Part shown: positions 14,750 through 23,360 of the stretch, piece by piece | Layout: every line of letters begins with the position of its first letter | Position numbering within the stretch: position 1 is the first letter of the stretch | Source: JBQTIU01 sp052387815 | GTDB lineage: Bacteria; Pseudomonadota; Alphaproteobacteria; CACIAM-22H2 | Length of the DNA: 64,000 nt | Direction of reading: 5' to 3' | Assembly: GCA_052387815.1 (NCBI GenBank) | Contig: JBQTIU010000024.1 | Coordinates: 1-64,000, forward strand | Made by a program: the position numbers and the translations under genes | The notes under the pieces: generated by a model | What the model was told of the DNA's origin: nothing | The model's input: only the letters and a program-made list of their open reading frames with translations | Database searches by the model: none

Positions 14750-16336
14750 TCAATGCCGGAAATGCCGCATGCCCGTGAACACCATGGCGAGGCCGCTTGC
14801 ATCGGCGGCGGCGATCACCTCGGCGTCGCGCAGCGAGCCGCCCGGCTGGATGAGCGCGGTGGCGCCCGCCTCGGCGCAGGCGATGAGGCCGTCGGCGAAC
14901 GGGAAAAAGGCGTCGGAGGCGGCGACCGAACCCTTGCTGCGGGGCTCGTTCTCGCCGGCCTCGGTGGCCGCCGCGGCGGCCTTGAGCGCGGCCATGCGCG
15001 CCGCATCGAGCCGGCTCATCTGGCCGGCGCCGATGCCGACCGTCGCCCCGTCCTTGGCGAAGACGATGGCGTTCGACTTGACGTGCTTGGCGACCGTGAA
15101 GGCGAACAGCAGGTCGGCCGATTCCGCCGCGCTCGGCGCGCGCTTGGTGACGGTCTTGAGGTCGGACGGCTTGAGCCGGCCGGCATCGCGGCCTTGCACG
15201 AGCCAGCCGCCGGCGAGCGACCTCACGGCGAGGGCCGGCGCGCCCGGGTCGGGCATGGCGCCGGCCACCAGCAGGCGCAGGTTCTTCTTCTCGGCCAGGA
15301 TGGCGAGCGCCGCCTGGTCGGCGGCCGGGGCGATGATCACCTCGAGGAAGATTTTGGCGATCTCGGCGGCCGTCGGCCCGTCGAGCGTCCGGTTCAAGGC
15401 GACGACGCCACCGAAGGCGCTTATGGGATCGCAGGCGAGCGCCTTGGCGTACGCCTCGACCGGCCCCGCCCCCTGCGCCACCCCGCACGGATTGGCATGC
15501 TTGACGATCGCCGCCGCCGGCTGGTCGAACTCGGCCACCAGCTCGAAGGCCGCGTCGGCGTCGTTGAGGTTGTTGTAGCCGAGCTCCTTGCCCTGGACCT
15601 GACGCGCGCTGCCGACGCCCGGCCGCGCGCCGGCCGACGGACTGCCGGCGTAGAAGGCCGCGCCTTGATGCGGGTTCTCGCCGTAGCGCAGGACCTGCCG
15701 GAGCTCGCCCGCCAGTAAGAGGCGCCGCGGCCACGCCTCGCCGGTCGCCGCCCCCAACCACATCGCGATCGCCGCGTCATAGGCGCCGGTCCGCGCATAG
15801 GCCCGCGCCGCCAAGCTGCGGCGCAGCTCGAGGCCGATGGCGCCGCCCTTGGCGTCGAGCGCCGCCATCACTTCGCGGTAGTCCTCGGGGTCGATGACCA
15901 CGACCACGAACTCGTGGTTCTTGGCGGCGGCGCGGATCAAGGCCGGCCCGCCGATGTCGATGGTCTCGATCGCGGTCGCGAAGTCCGCGCCCCCGGCGAC
16001 CGCCGCCTCGAAGGGATAAAGGTTCGCCGCCACGAGGTCGATGGGAGTGATGGCGTGGGCCTGCATCTCGCTTCCGTGCTCGGGGTTGTTGCGCCGGCCC
16101 AGGATGCCGCCGTGAATGGCGGGATGCAGGGTCTTGACGCGGCCATCCAGGATCTCGGGAAACCCGGTATGACGGCTGACCTCGACGACCGGCACGCCGG
16201 CTTGGGCGAGCGCCCGGGCCGAGCCGCCGGTCGACAGGATTTCGGCGCCGTGCCGGACCAGACAGCGGGCGAGATCGACGAGGCCGGTCTTGTTGGAGAC
16301 CGAGAGCAGCGCCCGGCAAATCCTGATGTCGGTCAT
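14750..16336 (-). CDS. purH: Bifunctional AICAR transformylase / IMP cyclohydrolase
   Basis: 528 residues from ATG 16336 (MTDIRICRALLSVSNKTGL); an ATG five codons upstream is possible. The N-terminal MGS-like IMP cyclohydrolase domain has 'STGGSARALAQAG' and 'GFPEILDGRVKTLHPAIHGG'. The C-terminal transformylase has the active-site 'KHANPCG' and ends with 'FTGMRHFRH'. It performs the last two steps of purine synthesis, converting AICAR to FAICAR to IMP, in the cytosol. Length and motifs are normal. Confidence 0.98.
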   Translation of the reverse strand: MTDIRICRALLSVSNKTGLVDLARCLVRHGAEILSTGGSARALAQAGVPVVEVSRHTGFPEILDGRVKTLHPAIHGGILGRRNNPEHGSEMQAHAITPIDLVAANLYPFEAAVAGGADFATAIETIDIGGPALIRAAAKNHEFVVVVIDPEDYREVMAALDAKGGAIGLELRRSLAARAYARTGAYDAAIAMWLGAATGEAWPRRLLLAGELRQVLRYGENPHQGAAFYAGSPSAGARPGVGSARQVQGKELGYNNLNDADAAFELVAEFDQPAAAIVKHANPCGVAQGAGPVEAYAKALACDPISAFGGVVALNRTLDGPTAAEIAKIFLEVIIAPAADQAALAILAEKKNLRLLVAGAMPDPGAPALAVRSLAGGWLVQGRDAGRLKPSDLKTVTKRAPSAAESADLLFAFTVAKHVKSNAIVFAKDGATVGIGAGQMSRLDAARMAALKAAAAATEAGENEPRSKGSVAASDAFFPFADGLIACAEAGATALIQPGGSLRDAEVIAAADASGLAMVFTGMRHFRH

Positions 16337-16360
16337 TCGGGTTCGCCTCACGGAAACGGA

Positions 16361-16508
16361 GAAAAAGATTCACCGCAGAAGGCGCGGAGGGGATGGCGAT
16401 GAAATCGCGATCCCGGACAGCGCAGCGGGGATGATTGCGGCGCTTCGCGCCGCGATGCTTTTCTCCGCGACCTCTGCGCTTCGCGGCGTCCTTCGCGGTA
16501 AAATTCCG
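16361..16508. repeat. Structured palindromic repeat element upstream of purH
   Basis: The edges are imperfect inverted copies of an ATTCACCGC...GCGGAGG sequence (left about 16369-16390, right about 16466-16505 read in reverse). Inside are two further hairpins: one in the 'GGCGATGAAATCGCGATC' stretch and one at GCGGCGCTTCGCGCCGC (16437-16453). Elements of this 'ACCGCGAAGGCGC-GAGG' look are dispersed palindromes in many bacterial genomes. No gene is seen in this 193-bp gap. Confidence 0.6.
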
Positions 16509-16529
16509 TGTCGCCGCCGCCCCGGCCGA

Positions 16530-18458
16530 TCAGTCGGCCGCGCGCGCAGGTTCGCCCGCCGGGGCGGCGGCGCGGAACTCGGGCACCAGCCGTTGCAGCA
16601 CGGCGCGGGTCGCCGGCTCGTCGCCGGAGCGCGCGCTCGCTTCGAGCTCGTCGAGCGCGCGGGCGATGAGGGCGTAATCGGCGGTGCGCGGGCTCGCCAA
16701 CAAGACGCCCTTGACCGCCGTCGGTTGCAGCGCTTCGGCGGCGTGGAACAGCTCCTCTTTCAGCTTCTCGCCGGGTCGCAGCCCCGTGAACACGATGCCG
16801 ATGTCGCGATCGGGCCGCAAGCCCGCGAGCCGGATCATCTGCCGCGCGAGGTCGAGAATGCGGACCGGCTGGCCCATGTCGAGGACGAAGATACGGCCGC
16901 TCGATTGCGCCTCGCTGGCGCCGAGCGCCGAGGCCTGCAGGACGAGCTCGACCGCCTCGCGGACGGTCATGAAATAGCGCTCGACATCGGGATGGGTGAC
17001 GGTGAGCGGCCCACCGGCGCCGAGCTGGCGCTGGAACAGCGGCACCACCGAGCCGGTCGAGCCCAGGACGTTGCCGAACCGCACGGTCACGAACCGGGTG
17101 CGCCCGCCATCCGCCGGCTGGGCGAGGCCGAGCGCCTGGCAGGTGTTCTCCGCCAAGCGCTTGGTGGCGCCCATGACGCTCGCCGGATTGACCGCCTTGT
17201 CGGTCGACACCAGCACCATCGCCGCCACGCCCGCCGCCCGGCAGGCCTCGGCGACGTTGCGCGTGCCGAGGGTGTTGGTCAGCGCCCCCTCGCACGGGTT
17301 CGCCTCGACCATCGGCACGTGCTTGAGGGCGGCGGCGTGGAAGACCAGTTCGGGTCGCTCCTCGGCAAGGAGGGCGGCGATGCGCTCGCGGGCGCGGACA
17401 TCGGCGAGGATGGCGCGGCGCGGGAAGGGCTTGCGCCGCTCGCCGAGTTCGAGATCGATCGCATAGAGGTTGAACTCCGAATTGTCGACGAGGACCATTC
17501 GCGCCGGGCCAAGTTCGGCCACCTGGCGCACGAGCTCGGCGCCGATCGTGCCGCCGGCGCCGGTGACCATGACTCGCCGTCCGGCGATCAACCGCTCCAT
17601 GGCCGAGCGGTCGAGCACGGTCTGCGGCCGGCCGAGCAAGTCCTCGATGTCGATGGGCCGGACCTCGATCTTGTCGGCCGCGGCGGCGCGGAATTCGGTG
17701 AGCTGCGGCAGCCTGGCGACGCTGATCCCCAGGCGGTCGGCGGCCTCGACCAGGCGCCCGAGCGCCAGCCCGGCGATCTCGGACTTGGCGACGATCAGGC
17801 GCTGCGGGGTGAGGTTCCGCGCCGCCAAACGCTCGACCACCGCCGCAAGGTCGTCGAGCCCGCCCAGCACCTCGTGCCCGCCGAGCCGCCGCCCCACCTG
17901 GTAGCTGGCATCGTCGAGGATCCCGACCACGCGGTACTCGGCGTAGTCCTTGTGGGCCATCGCCTGGATGAACATCTCGGCGTTGTCGCCCGCGCCGACC
18001 AACACCACCTTGACGCGGCGGTCGCGGCTCGGGTCGTAGGTCAGGTCGAAACGGCCGTCCTTGACCAGCCGGTAGATCACCCGGGGCGCCGACAGCAGGA
18101 TGATCAGCGCCAGCCAGTTGATGACGATCAGCGAGCGCGGCACCTCCTGGAGCCGGGTGACCAGGAACATGGCGGGGAGGAAAATCAGGATGATGAGCGT
18201 CACCGCCTGGGCGATCGTCACCAGGTCGTTGATCGAGGCGTAGCGCCACATGCCGCGGTAGAGGCCCATCCGCCACAGCACCGCCGCCGCAACCAAGGTG
18301 AATAGCCCGGTCCCGAGCACGATGAATTCCTTGGGATAGGTGAAGACATCGCCGCCGACCCGCAAGTACATCGCCGCGACGAACGAGGCCGCCGCCATGG
18401 CAACGTCATGGGCAAAGGCGATGCGCGGACGGGTCAGGCCGGGAAGGGCGAAGCGCAT
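16530..18458 (-). CDS. Membrane-bound UDP-sugar 4,6-dehydratase (PglF/WbpM/CapD type)
   Basis: 642 residues. Four hydrophobic segments lie in residues ~15-125. A first Rossmann-like part begins at 'VVLVGAGDNA' (150-160), and the catalytic SDR domain begins at GAGGTIG (300-306). 'VSTDKAV' is at 417-423. The catalytic tyrosine of ordinary SDRs is methionine here (M429 in MGATK, K433), as is usual in the PglF/WbpM/FlaA1 group. These enzymes convert UDP-GlcNAc to a 4-keto-6-deoxy sugar at the inner membrane. It follows the aminotransferase gene, as expected for a 4-amino-4,6-dideoxy-sugar route. Confidence 0.93.
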   Translation of the reverse strand: MRFALPGLTRPRIAFAHDVAMAAASFVAAMYLRVGGDVFTYPKEFIVLGTGLFTLVAAAVLWRMGLYRGMWRYASINDLVTIAQAVTLIILIFLPAMFLVTRLQEVPRSLIVINWLALIILLSAPRVIYRLVKDGRFDLTYDPSRDRRVKVVLVGAGDNAEMFIQAMAHKDYAEYRVVGILDDASYQVGRRLGGHEVLGGLDDLAAVVERLAARNLTPQRLIVAKSEIAGLALGRLVEAADRLGISVARLPQLTEFRAAAADKIEVRPIDIEDLLGRPQTVLDRSAMERLIAGRRVMVTGAGGTIGAELVRQVAELGPARMVLVDNSEFNLYAIDLELGERRKPFPRRAILADVRARERIAALLAEERPELVFHAAALKHVPMVEANPCEGALTNTLGTRNVAEACRAAGVAAMVLVSTDKAVNPASVMGATKRLAENTCQALGLAQPADGGRTRFVTVRFGNVLGSTGSVVPLFQRQLGAGGPLTVTHPDVERYFMTVREAVELVLQASALGASEAQSSGRIFVLDMGQPVRILDLARQMIRLAGLRPDRDIGIVFTGLRPGEKLKEELFHAAEALQPTAVKGVLLASPRTADYALIARALDELEASARSGDEPATRAVLQRLVPEFRAAAPAGEPARAAD

Positions 18459-18480
18459 GGCTGGGTCGGTCTTGACACGA

Positions 18481-19950
18481 CTACGCGAGCCCCGCCTGCC
18501 GCGCCAGCATTCGGGCGCAGTGCAGGCGCTCGATCACGCCGCAGATGTAGTCGATCTCGGCATCCGTCAGGCTCAGCGCGGAGGGCAGAGACAGGCCGTT
18601 CGCCGACAGATACGTGGCGGCCGGCATGGCGCGGTTGCCGGCATGGGCCAGGTAGGGCGGCATGGCGTGGAGCGGATAGAACAGCGGCCGGGATTCGATG
18701 CCGGCCTTCTCCAGCCGGGCCATGAACTCATCGCGCGAGATGCCGAGGCGCCGCATGTCGCAGATGATCGAAAACGCCCAGAAGCTGTTGACGAGGCCCT
18801 CGATCTCGGCCGGAAGGACCAGTCCCTCGATCGCCCGCATCCCATTGCGATAGCGCCCGGCGATGCGAAGCTTGGTCGCCAGCAGGCGGTCGAACGCTTC
18901 GATCTGGGCGCAGCCGATCGCCGCCTGCAGGTTGGTCAGCCGGTAATTGTAGCCGATTTCGGTGTGCCAGTAGCGCCGCTTCGGGTCCATCCCGTGGTCG
19001 CGCAAGATCCGCGCCCGCTCGGCCGCGGCCCCATCGCGGAACACAGCCATGCCACCCTCGCCGGTGGTGAGCAGCTTGTTCGAGAAGAAGCTGAATGTCC
19101 CGGCCTGCCCGATCGACCCGCAGGCGCGGCCGCGGTGGGACGAGCCCACCGCCTCGGCCGCGTCCTCGATGACCAGCAGCCGGTGTCGGAGGGCGAGCGC
19201 CATGATCGCGTCCATGTCGGCGGGCTGGCCGTAGAGGTGGACTGGAACGATCGCCCGGGTGCGCGCCGACAGCGCCCCCGCGACGGAAGCGGGATCGATG
19301 TTCCAGGTGCCGGGGTCGACATCGACGATGATCGGCGTGGCGCCGGCATGGATGACGGTGTTGATCGTGGCCGCGAAGGTGAGGTCGGGGACGATGACCT
19401 CGTCGCCCGGCCCGATGCCGAGCGCCACCAACGCCAGGTGCAGCGCCGCCGTGCCGTTGGCGACCGCCACCGCGTGCGGGGCCCCGATGAGATTGGCGAA
19501 ATCGGCCTCGAAGCGGCGCACAAACGCGCCTTGCGAGGAGATCCAGTTGGTCGCCAGGCACTCGTTGACGTATTTGCTTTCGTTGCCGGTGAGCACCGGC
19601 TCGGCCACCGGGATGCGCCGGCGCCGCGCGGGCGAGATCACATCGATGGGGCGGCGCTCATCGTCGATCAGCGGCACGACCGCGCCCGATCCGTTGATCG
19701 TGCGCGCGATGGCGGCCGGCCCGGCAGCTTCCGGCAGGGCCTCGGGCTCGCGCTGCATGGCGTCCTCGACCGGGGCGGCGAGCGATCCGCCCTGGGCGAG
19801 CCAATGGGCAATGCCGCGCGCATCGAGCCGTCCCGCGAGTCGACCCGCGCCATCGACCGCGAAAACGAGCCCGAGCCCGTTGCGATCGCCGCACTTGAGC
19901 GCCGTCAAGACCGGATCGGCGACATTGACCAGGACGCCGTCAATCGACAT
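18481..19950 (-). CDS. DegT/DnrJ/EryC1 sugar aminotransferase with N-terminal CBS-like domain
   Basis: 489 residues from ATG 19950 (MSIDGVLVN); a further 16 codons upstream are also open. Residues ~1-110 look like a CBS pair ('LKCGDRNGLGLVFAVDGAGRLAGRLDARGI'), which is rare on this enzyme class. Residues ~112-489 are a type I PLP sugar aminotransferase: 'EDAAEAVGS' (D263) binds the PLP nitrogen, and K292 in 'FFSNKLLTTGEGG' is the PLP lysine. It probably aminates a 4-keto sugar made by the dehydratase encoded 22 bp downstream, with possible allosteric control by a nucleotide through the CBS part. Confidence 0.9.
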   Translation of the reverse strand: MSIDGVLVNVADPVLTALKCGDRNGLGLVFAVDGAGRLAGRLDARGIAHWLAQGGSLAAPVEDAMQREPEALPEAAGPAAIARTINGSGAVVPLIDDERRPIDVISPARRRRIPVAEPVLTGNESKYVNECLATNWISSQGAFVRRFEADFANLIGAPHAVAVANGTAALHLALVALGIGPGDEVIVPDLTFAATINTVIHAGATPIIVDVDPGTWNIDPASVAGALSARTRAIVPVHLYGQPADMDAIMALALRHRLLVIEDAAEAVGSSHRGRACGSIGQAGTFSFFSNKLLTTGEGGMAVFRDGAAAERARILRDHGMDPKRRYWHTEIGYNYRLTNLQAAIGCAQIEAFDRLLATKLRIAGRYRNGMRAIEGLVLPAEIEGLVNSFWAFSIICDMRRLGISRDEFMARLEKAGIESRPLFYPLHAMPPYLAHAGNRAMPAATYLSANGLSLPSALSLTDAEIDYICGVIERLHCARMLARQAGLA

Positions 19951-20005
19951 GGATGGAGAACCCTGCAATGCACCCAACCGGCTCATTTCAGCAAACATTT
20001 GACCC

Positions 20006-20234
20006 TGTAGGGGCGGATCTCACGACCCGTCCGGGGGGGTCATAAACCCGCCCCTACGGAACCCGACGATATTGTCCTTGTAGGGGCCGGTTTGAAACCG
20101 GCCCGTTTCGAACCCGTCCGGGCGGGTCATAACCCCGCCCCTACGGAACCCGACGATATTGCCCTTGTAGGGGCCGGTTTGAAACCGGCCCGTTTCGAAC
20201 CCCGTCCGGGCGGGTCATAAACCCGCCCCTACGG
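20006..20234. repeat. Array of three GTAGGGGC-type palindromic repeats
   Basis: Three units begin at 20006, 20079 and 20166 with TGTAGGGGC and end in GCCCCTACGG. Each is an imperfect palindrome (GGTTT..AAACC and GGGCGGGTCATAA arms). A shared spacer 'AACCCGACGATATTG' separates them, so units 2 and 3 are an 87-bp tandem duplication. Unit 1 is shorter and more diverged. The last unit overlaps the 3' end of the next gene and supplies its final codons and stop. Similar dispersed repeats occur in many bacteria. No gene is seen in this gap. Confidence 0.85.
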
Positions 20235-22407
20235 TCGCCGATCCGGGGTCGAGGGGGAGCATGATCCGCTGGCCGGTTTCGAGCGCCTCGATGACGGCGA
20301 TGGTGGCGAGGCTGGAGGCCACGAGCTCGCGTTCCTCGACCGGCGGCGGGCCGCCCGCGCGCACCACGGCGACGAACGCCTCGAGCTCGGCGCGGTGCCC
20401 CTTGTCCTGGCCGAGGCGGTCGCGCATGGGCCGCGCCTTGCCGTCGACCACTAGCGTGAACTCGCGGAAATCCTCGATCCGCACCACGGTCCCGGCGGCA
20501 TAGGCCTCGATCTGCTCCTTGGGGAAGGCCGGGTCGCCGAGCCCGGTATAGGCGATGGTGGCGAGGCTGCCGTCGGCGAACGCCAGCATCGCCGCGACGT
20601 CGTCGGCCGCTTCCGGGTCGCGCGCGGCCGAGGCCTGGACGGATGCGATCGGCGCGCCGGCGAGGAAAGCGGCGAGGTCGACGAAATGGCAGACTTCGCC
20701 GAGGATCCGGCCCTCGGCGGCGATCCAGCCTTCGCGGGGGCGGGGGCGGGGGCCGGCATTGATCCTGAGCACGAGAAAGCGCGGCCCCGGCCGCTTGGCG
20801 ATGAGCTCGCGCGCCCGTATTGCCATCGGCGCGAAGCGGCGGTTGAAGCCAACCGTGAAAAAACCCGCCGAGGTCTCGCGCGCGCCGACCACGGCATTGA
20901 GCTCCTGGCGAGTGAGCGCCAGCGGCTTTTCGACGAACACCGCCTTGCCGCGCTCGAGCGCGCGCACGACCAGGTCGGCATGGCTCGAATGCGGCGTGGC
21001 GATGATCACCGCGTCGATCTCGGGGTCATCGAACACGGCTCCGGCCTCGGTCGCGGCGGCGGCGAAGCCGAAGCGCGCGCGCGCGCTCTCGGCGCTCATG
21101 CCGCGGGTCGCGACCACGGTCTTGAGGGTGACGCCGGAAAGGTCCTTGAGCGCCGGCAGCAGCACCGCGCGGGCGAACGCGCCGGCGCCGATCAAGCCCA
21201 CGACGCAACTCCCGCGCGCCTTCGGGGACGACGAGCGCGCGCGCAACACCGGCACGCGCGCCGGCGGCGCCGCGGGCGGATAGTTGAGGACGACGCCCAG
21301 CGAGGGCTCGGGACGGTCGACGACCAGGGCATAGGCTTGCTCAGCCCGCGCGAAATCGAAGCGATGGCTGATCAGCGGTGCGACCTCGAGGCGCGCGCGG
21401 CGCCCTTTCGACATCAATCGGAGGCAGAGCGCGAGGTTGTCGGTCTCGGTCCAGCGCACGAAGCCGACCGGGTACTTGACGCCGCCCGCCTCGAACTCGT
21501 CGTCGTAGCGGCCGGGGCCGTAAGAGCGCGAGACGACGATCGACAGCTCCTTTTTCATGAACTCGCCGAACGGGAACTCGGTGCCGACCTTGCCCACGAG
21601 GCTGATGCGGGCGCGGTCGCGCGCGATCTCGGCGGCGAGGACCATGGGCTCGTTGCCCTCGCTGGCGGCCGCGATCAGCACGCCGTCGGCGCCGCGCCCC
21701 TCGCTCGAGGCCATCACTGCGGACGCGACCCCGCCTGCCGAGAGATCGAGCGCGAGCGCGGCGCCGAGCCGCTTGGCGAGCGCCAGGCGCCCCGGATCGG
21801 TATCGATCGCCACCACCTCGACCCCCGACAGCGCCAAGAGCTGGACGGCGATCTGGCCGACCAAGCCGACGCCGAGGACGGCGACGACGTCGCCCAGGCA
21901 GGGCGCGAGGTTACGCACGCCGTGCAGCGCGATGGCGGCAACCGTGCCGAAGGCCGCCTCCTCGTCGCCGACGTCGTCGGGGATCGGCGCCGCGAGAGAG
22001 CGGGGGACGAGGTTGAACCCGGCGTGGTTGGCGGCGCCCGCGCCGGCGATGGCGACCCGCTGGCCGACCCGATACACGCCTTCCAGCCCGGCGCCCAGCT
22101 CGACGATCTCGCCGGCCGCCGAGTAGCCCAGCGCCATCGGCTCGTCGAGCCGCGCGCGCACCGCCCGCAAGGTCGCAAACAGGCCGTCGCGCCGCGCCTT
22201 GGCCAGCAACTTTTGCATCAGGTCCGGGCGCGATCGCGCCTTCACGGCCAGGTTCCGGCGCGCGAAATCGACCGCCATGCGCTCGGTGCCGGCGGAGATC
22301 AGCGAGGCGGCGGTGCGCACCAACAGGTGCTGCGCGCGCGCGCCGGGCGCCGGCACCTCGACGAGCGCGAGCTTGCCGGTGCGGGTGCTGTAAATGACTT
22401 GCTTCAT
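20215..22407 (-). CDS. Fused zinc-type dehydrogenase and Gfo/Idh/MocA oxidoreductase
   Basis: 730 residues from ATG 22407 (MKQVIYSTRTGKLALVEVP). Residues ~1-375 are a medium-chain dehydrogenase/reductase with an NAD(P) site at 'VLGVGLVGQIAVQLLALSG'. Residues ~393-715 are a Gfo/Idh/MocA domain ('GLIGAGAFARAVLLPAL', 'VEKPLALT'). Such fusions are common in polysaccharide loci and are thought to act on nucleotide or lipid-linked sugars; the reaction is unknown. The last codons (TVGAGL-stop) are read from a GTAGGGGC repeat, so the C-terminus has been altered by repeat insertion. It overlaps the next gene upstream by 4 bp. Confidence 0.9.
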   Translation of the reverse strand: MKQVIYSTRTGKLALVEVPAPGARAQHLLVRTAASLISAGTERMAVDFARRNLAVKARSRPDLMQKLLAKARRDGLFATLRAVRARLDEPMALGYSAAGEIVELGAGLEGVYRVGQRVAIAGAGAANHAGFNLVPRSLAAPIPDDVGDEEAAFGTVAAIALHGVRNLAPCLGDVVAVLGVGLVGQIAVQLLALSGVEVVAIDTDPGRLALAKRLGAALALDLSAGGVASAVMASSEGRGADGVLIAAASEGNEPMVLAAEIARDRARISLVGKVGTEFPFGEFMKKELSIVVSRSYGPGRYDDEFEAGGVKYPVGFVRWTETDNLALCLRLMSKGRRARLEVAPLISHRFDFARAEQAYALVVDRPEPSLGVVLNYPPAAPPARVPVLRARSSSPKARGSCVVGLIGAGAFARAVLLPALKDLSGVTLKTVVATRGMSAESARARFGFAAAATEAGAVFDDPEIDAVIIATPHSSHADLVVRALERGKAVFVEKPLALTRQELNAVVGARETSAGFFTVGFNRRFAPMAIRARELIAKRPGPRFLVLRINAGPRPRPREGWIAAEGRILGEVCHFVDLAAFLAGAPIASVQASAARDPEAADDVAAMLAFADGSLATIAYTGLGDPAFPKEQIEAYAAGTVVRIEDFREFTLVVDGKARPMRDRLGQDKGHRAELEAFVAVVRAGGPPPVEERELVASSLATIAVIEALETGQRIMLPLDPGSATVGAGL

Positions 22408-23360
22408 CGCAAGGACCTGTTCTCCTTGTACCATGCGGCCGTGGCATCGAGGCCCTCGCGAACGGAAAAGGGCGGGGTCCAGGCGAGCGTGGCGCACCAG
22501 GAGCTCGGGTCGAGGGCGAGCGAGCCGGTCAGGCGCCAGGCCGCCTCCCCGCGCCCGGCGATGGCGCCGGCGAGGCGCAGCGATGCTGCGGGCGCGGCGA
22601 ACAGGCGGGCCGGGCGGCCGAGCGCCTCGCGCAGGCGCTTGACGAGCTCGGACGTCGACAGGTCCTCGCCGTCGCCGATCAGCCAGGTCCTTCCCACCGC
22701 TTTGTCCGTGCCGAGCGAGCGGGCGAGCGCCGAGACGAGGTTGCCGAGATAAAGCAGGCTGCGACGGTTGTCGATGCCGCCCAGCGGCAGCGGCCAAGGG
22801 GTGTCGCAGAGCCGCAGCAGGTCGAGGAAATTCGCCCCCACCCCCGGCCCATAGACGAGCGGCGGGCGGACCACCGTCACCGCCAAGCCGGTGCGCCCGG
22901 AGATCTCGGCGAGCGCCCGCTCGGCCTCCCATTTCGAGACCGCGTAAGGACCCTGCGGGGCCGGCTTATCGTCGTCGCCAAAGGGGCGCGGGCTTTCCTC
23001 GCCCAGCACTTTGGCGGTCGAGACGAAGACGAACCGCTTGACGCCGCACGCCGCCGCCGAATCGGCGAGGCGCCTGGTGCCGGCGGCGTTGACGCGGCGG
23101 AATTCGACCAGCGGATCGGCGGCCGCATCGCGCCCGATATGAACGCGGGCGGCGAGATGGATGACCGCCCACACGTTGTCGAGCCCCACCCGCCATTCGG
23201 TGTCGGGGCCGATCTCGCCGGCGACGAACGGCCGGCCCGCCAGAGTCTCGGCGGGGCTGGCGCGCGTCGCGGCGACCACCTCGTAGCCGTCGGCCGCCAA
23301 TTGGCGGCACAGCGCGCGGCCGATGAAGCCGTTGGCGCCGGTGACGAGGACGCGGCTCAG
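22404..23360 (-). CDS. NAD-dependent sugar epimerase/dehydratase
   Basis: 318 residues of extended SDR type. 'VLVTGANGFIG' is near the N-terminus, and the YxxxK motif is in 'GPYAVSKWEAE'. The frame has no ATG or GTG in the right place: the best start is CTG at 23360, whose last two bases plus A form the TGA stop of the upstream glycosyltransferase (CTGA), mimicking the ATGA couplings elsewhere in the island. Substrate is probably a nucleotide- or lipid-linked sugar. Confidence 0.85.
   Translation of the reverse strand: MSRVLVTGANGFIGRALCRQLAADGYEVVAATRASPAETLAGRPFVAGEIGPDTEWRVGLDNVWAVIHLAARVHIGRDAAADPLVEFRRVNAAGTRRLADSAAACGVKRFVFVSTAKVLGEESPRPFGDDDKPAPQGPYAVSKWEAERALAEISGRTGLAVTVVRPPLVYGPGVGANFLDLLRLCDTPWPLPLGGIDNRRSLLYLGNLVSALARSLGTDKAVGRTWLIGDGEDLSTSELVKRLREALGRPARLFAAPAASLRLAGAIAGRGEAAWRLTGSLALDPSSWCATLAWTPPFSVREGLDATAAWYKENRSLR

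Noticed and set aside
14730..15761. In-frame N-terminal extension of the AAA/DUF4143 protein
   Set aside because: It is translated from the purH region in another frame and is Arg/Gly-rich noise; ATG 14729 starts the conserved protein.
16361..16508. CRISPR-like array
   Set aside because: There are inverted arms and hairpins but no regularly spaced direct repeats with unique spacers.
20006..20234. CRISPR array
   Set aside because: Only three units, with nearly identical sequence between them; they are palindromic dispersed repeats.
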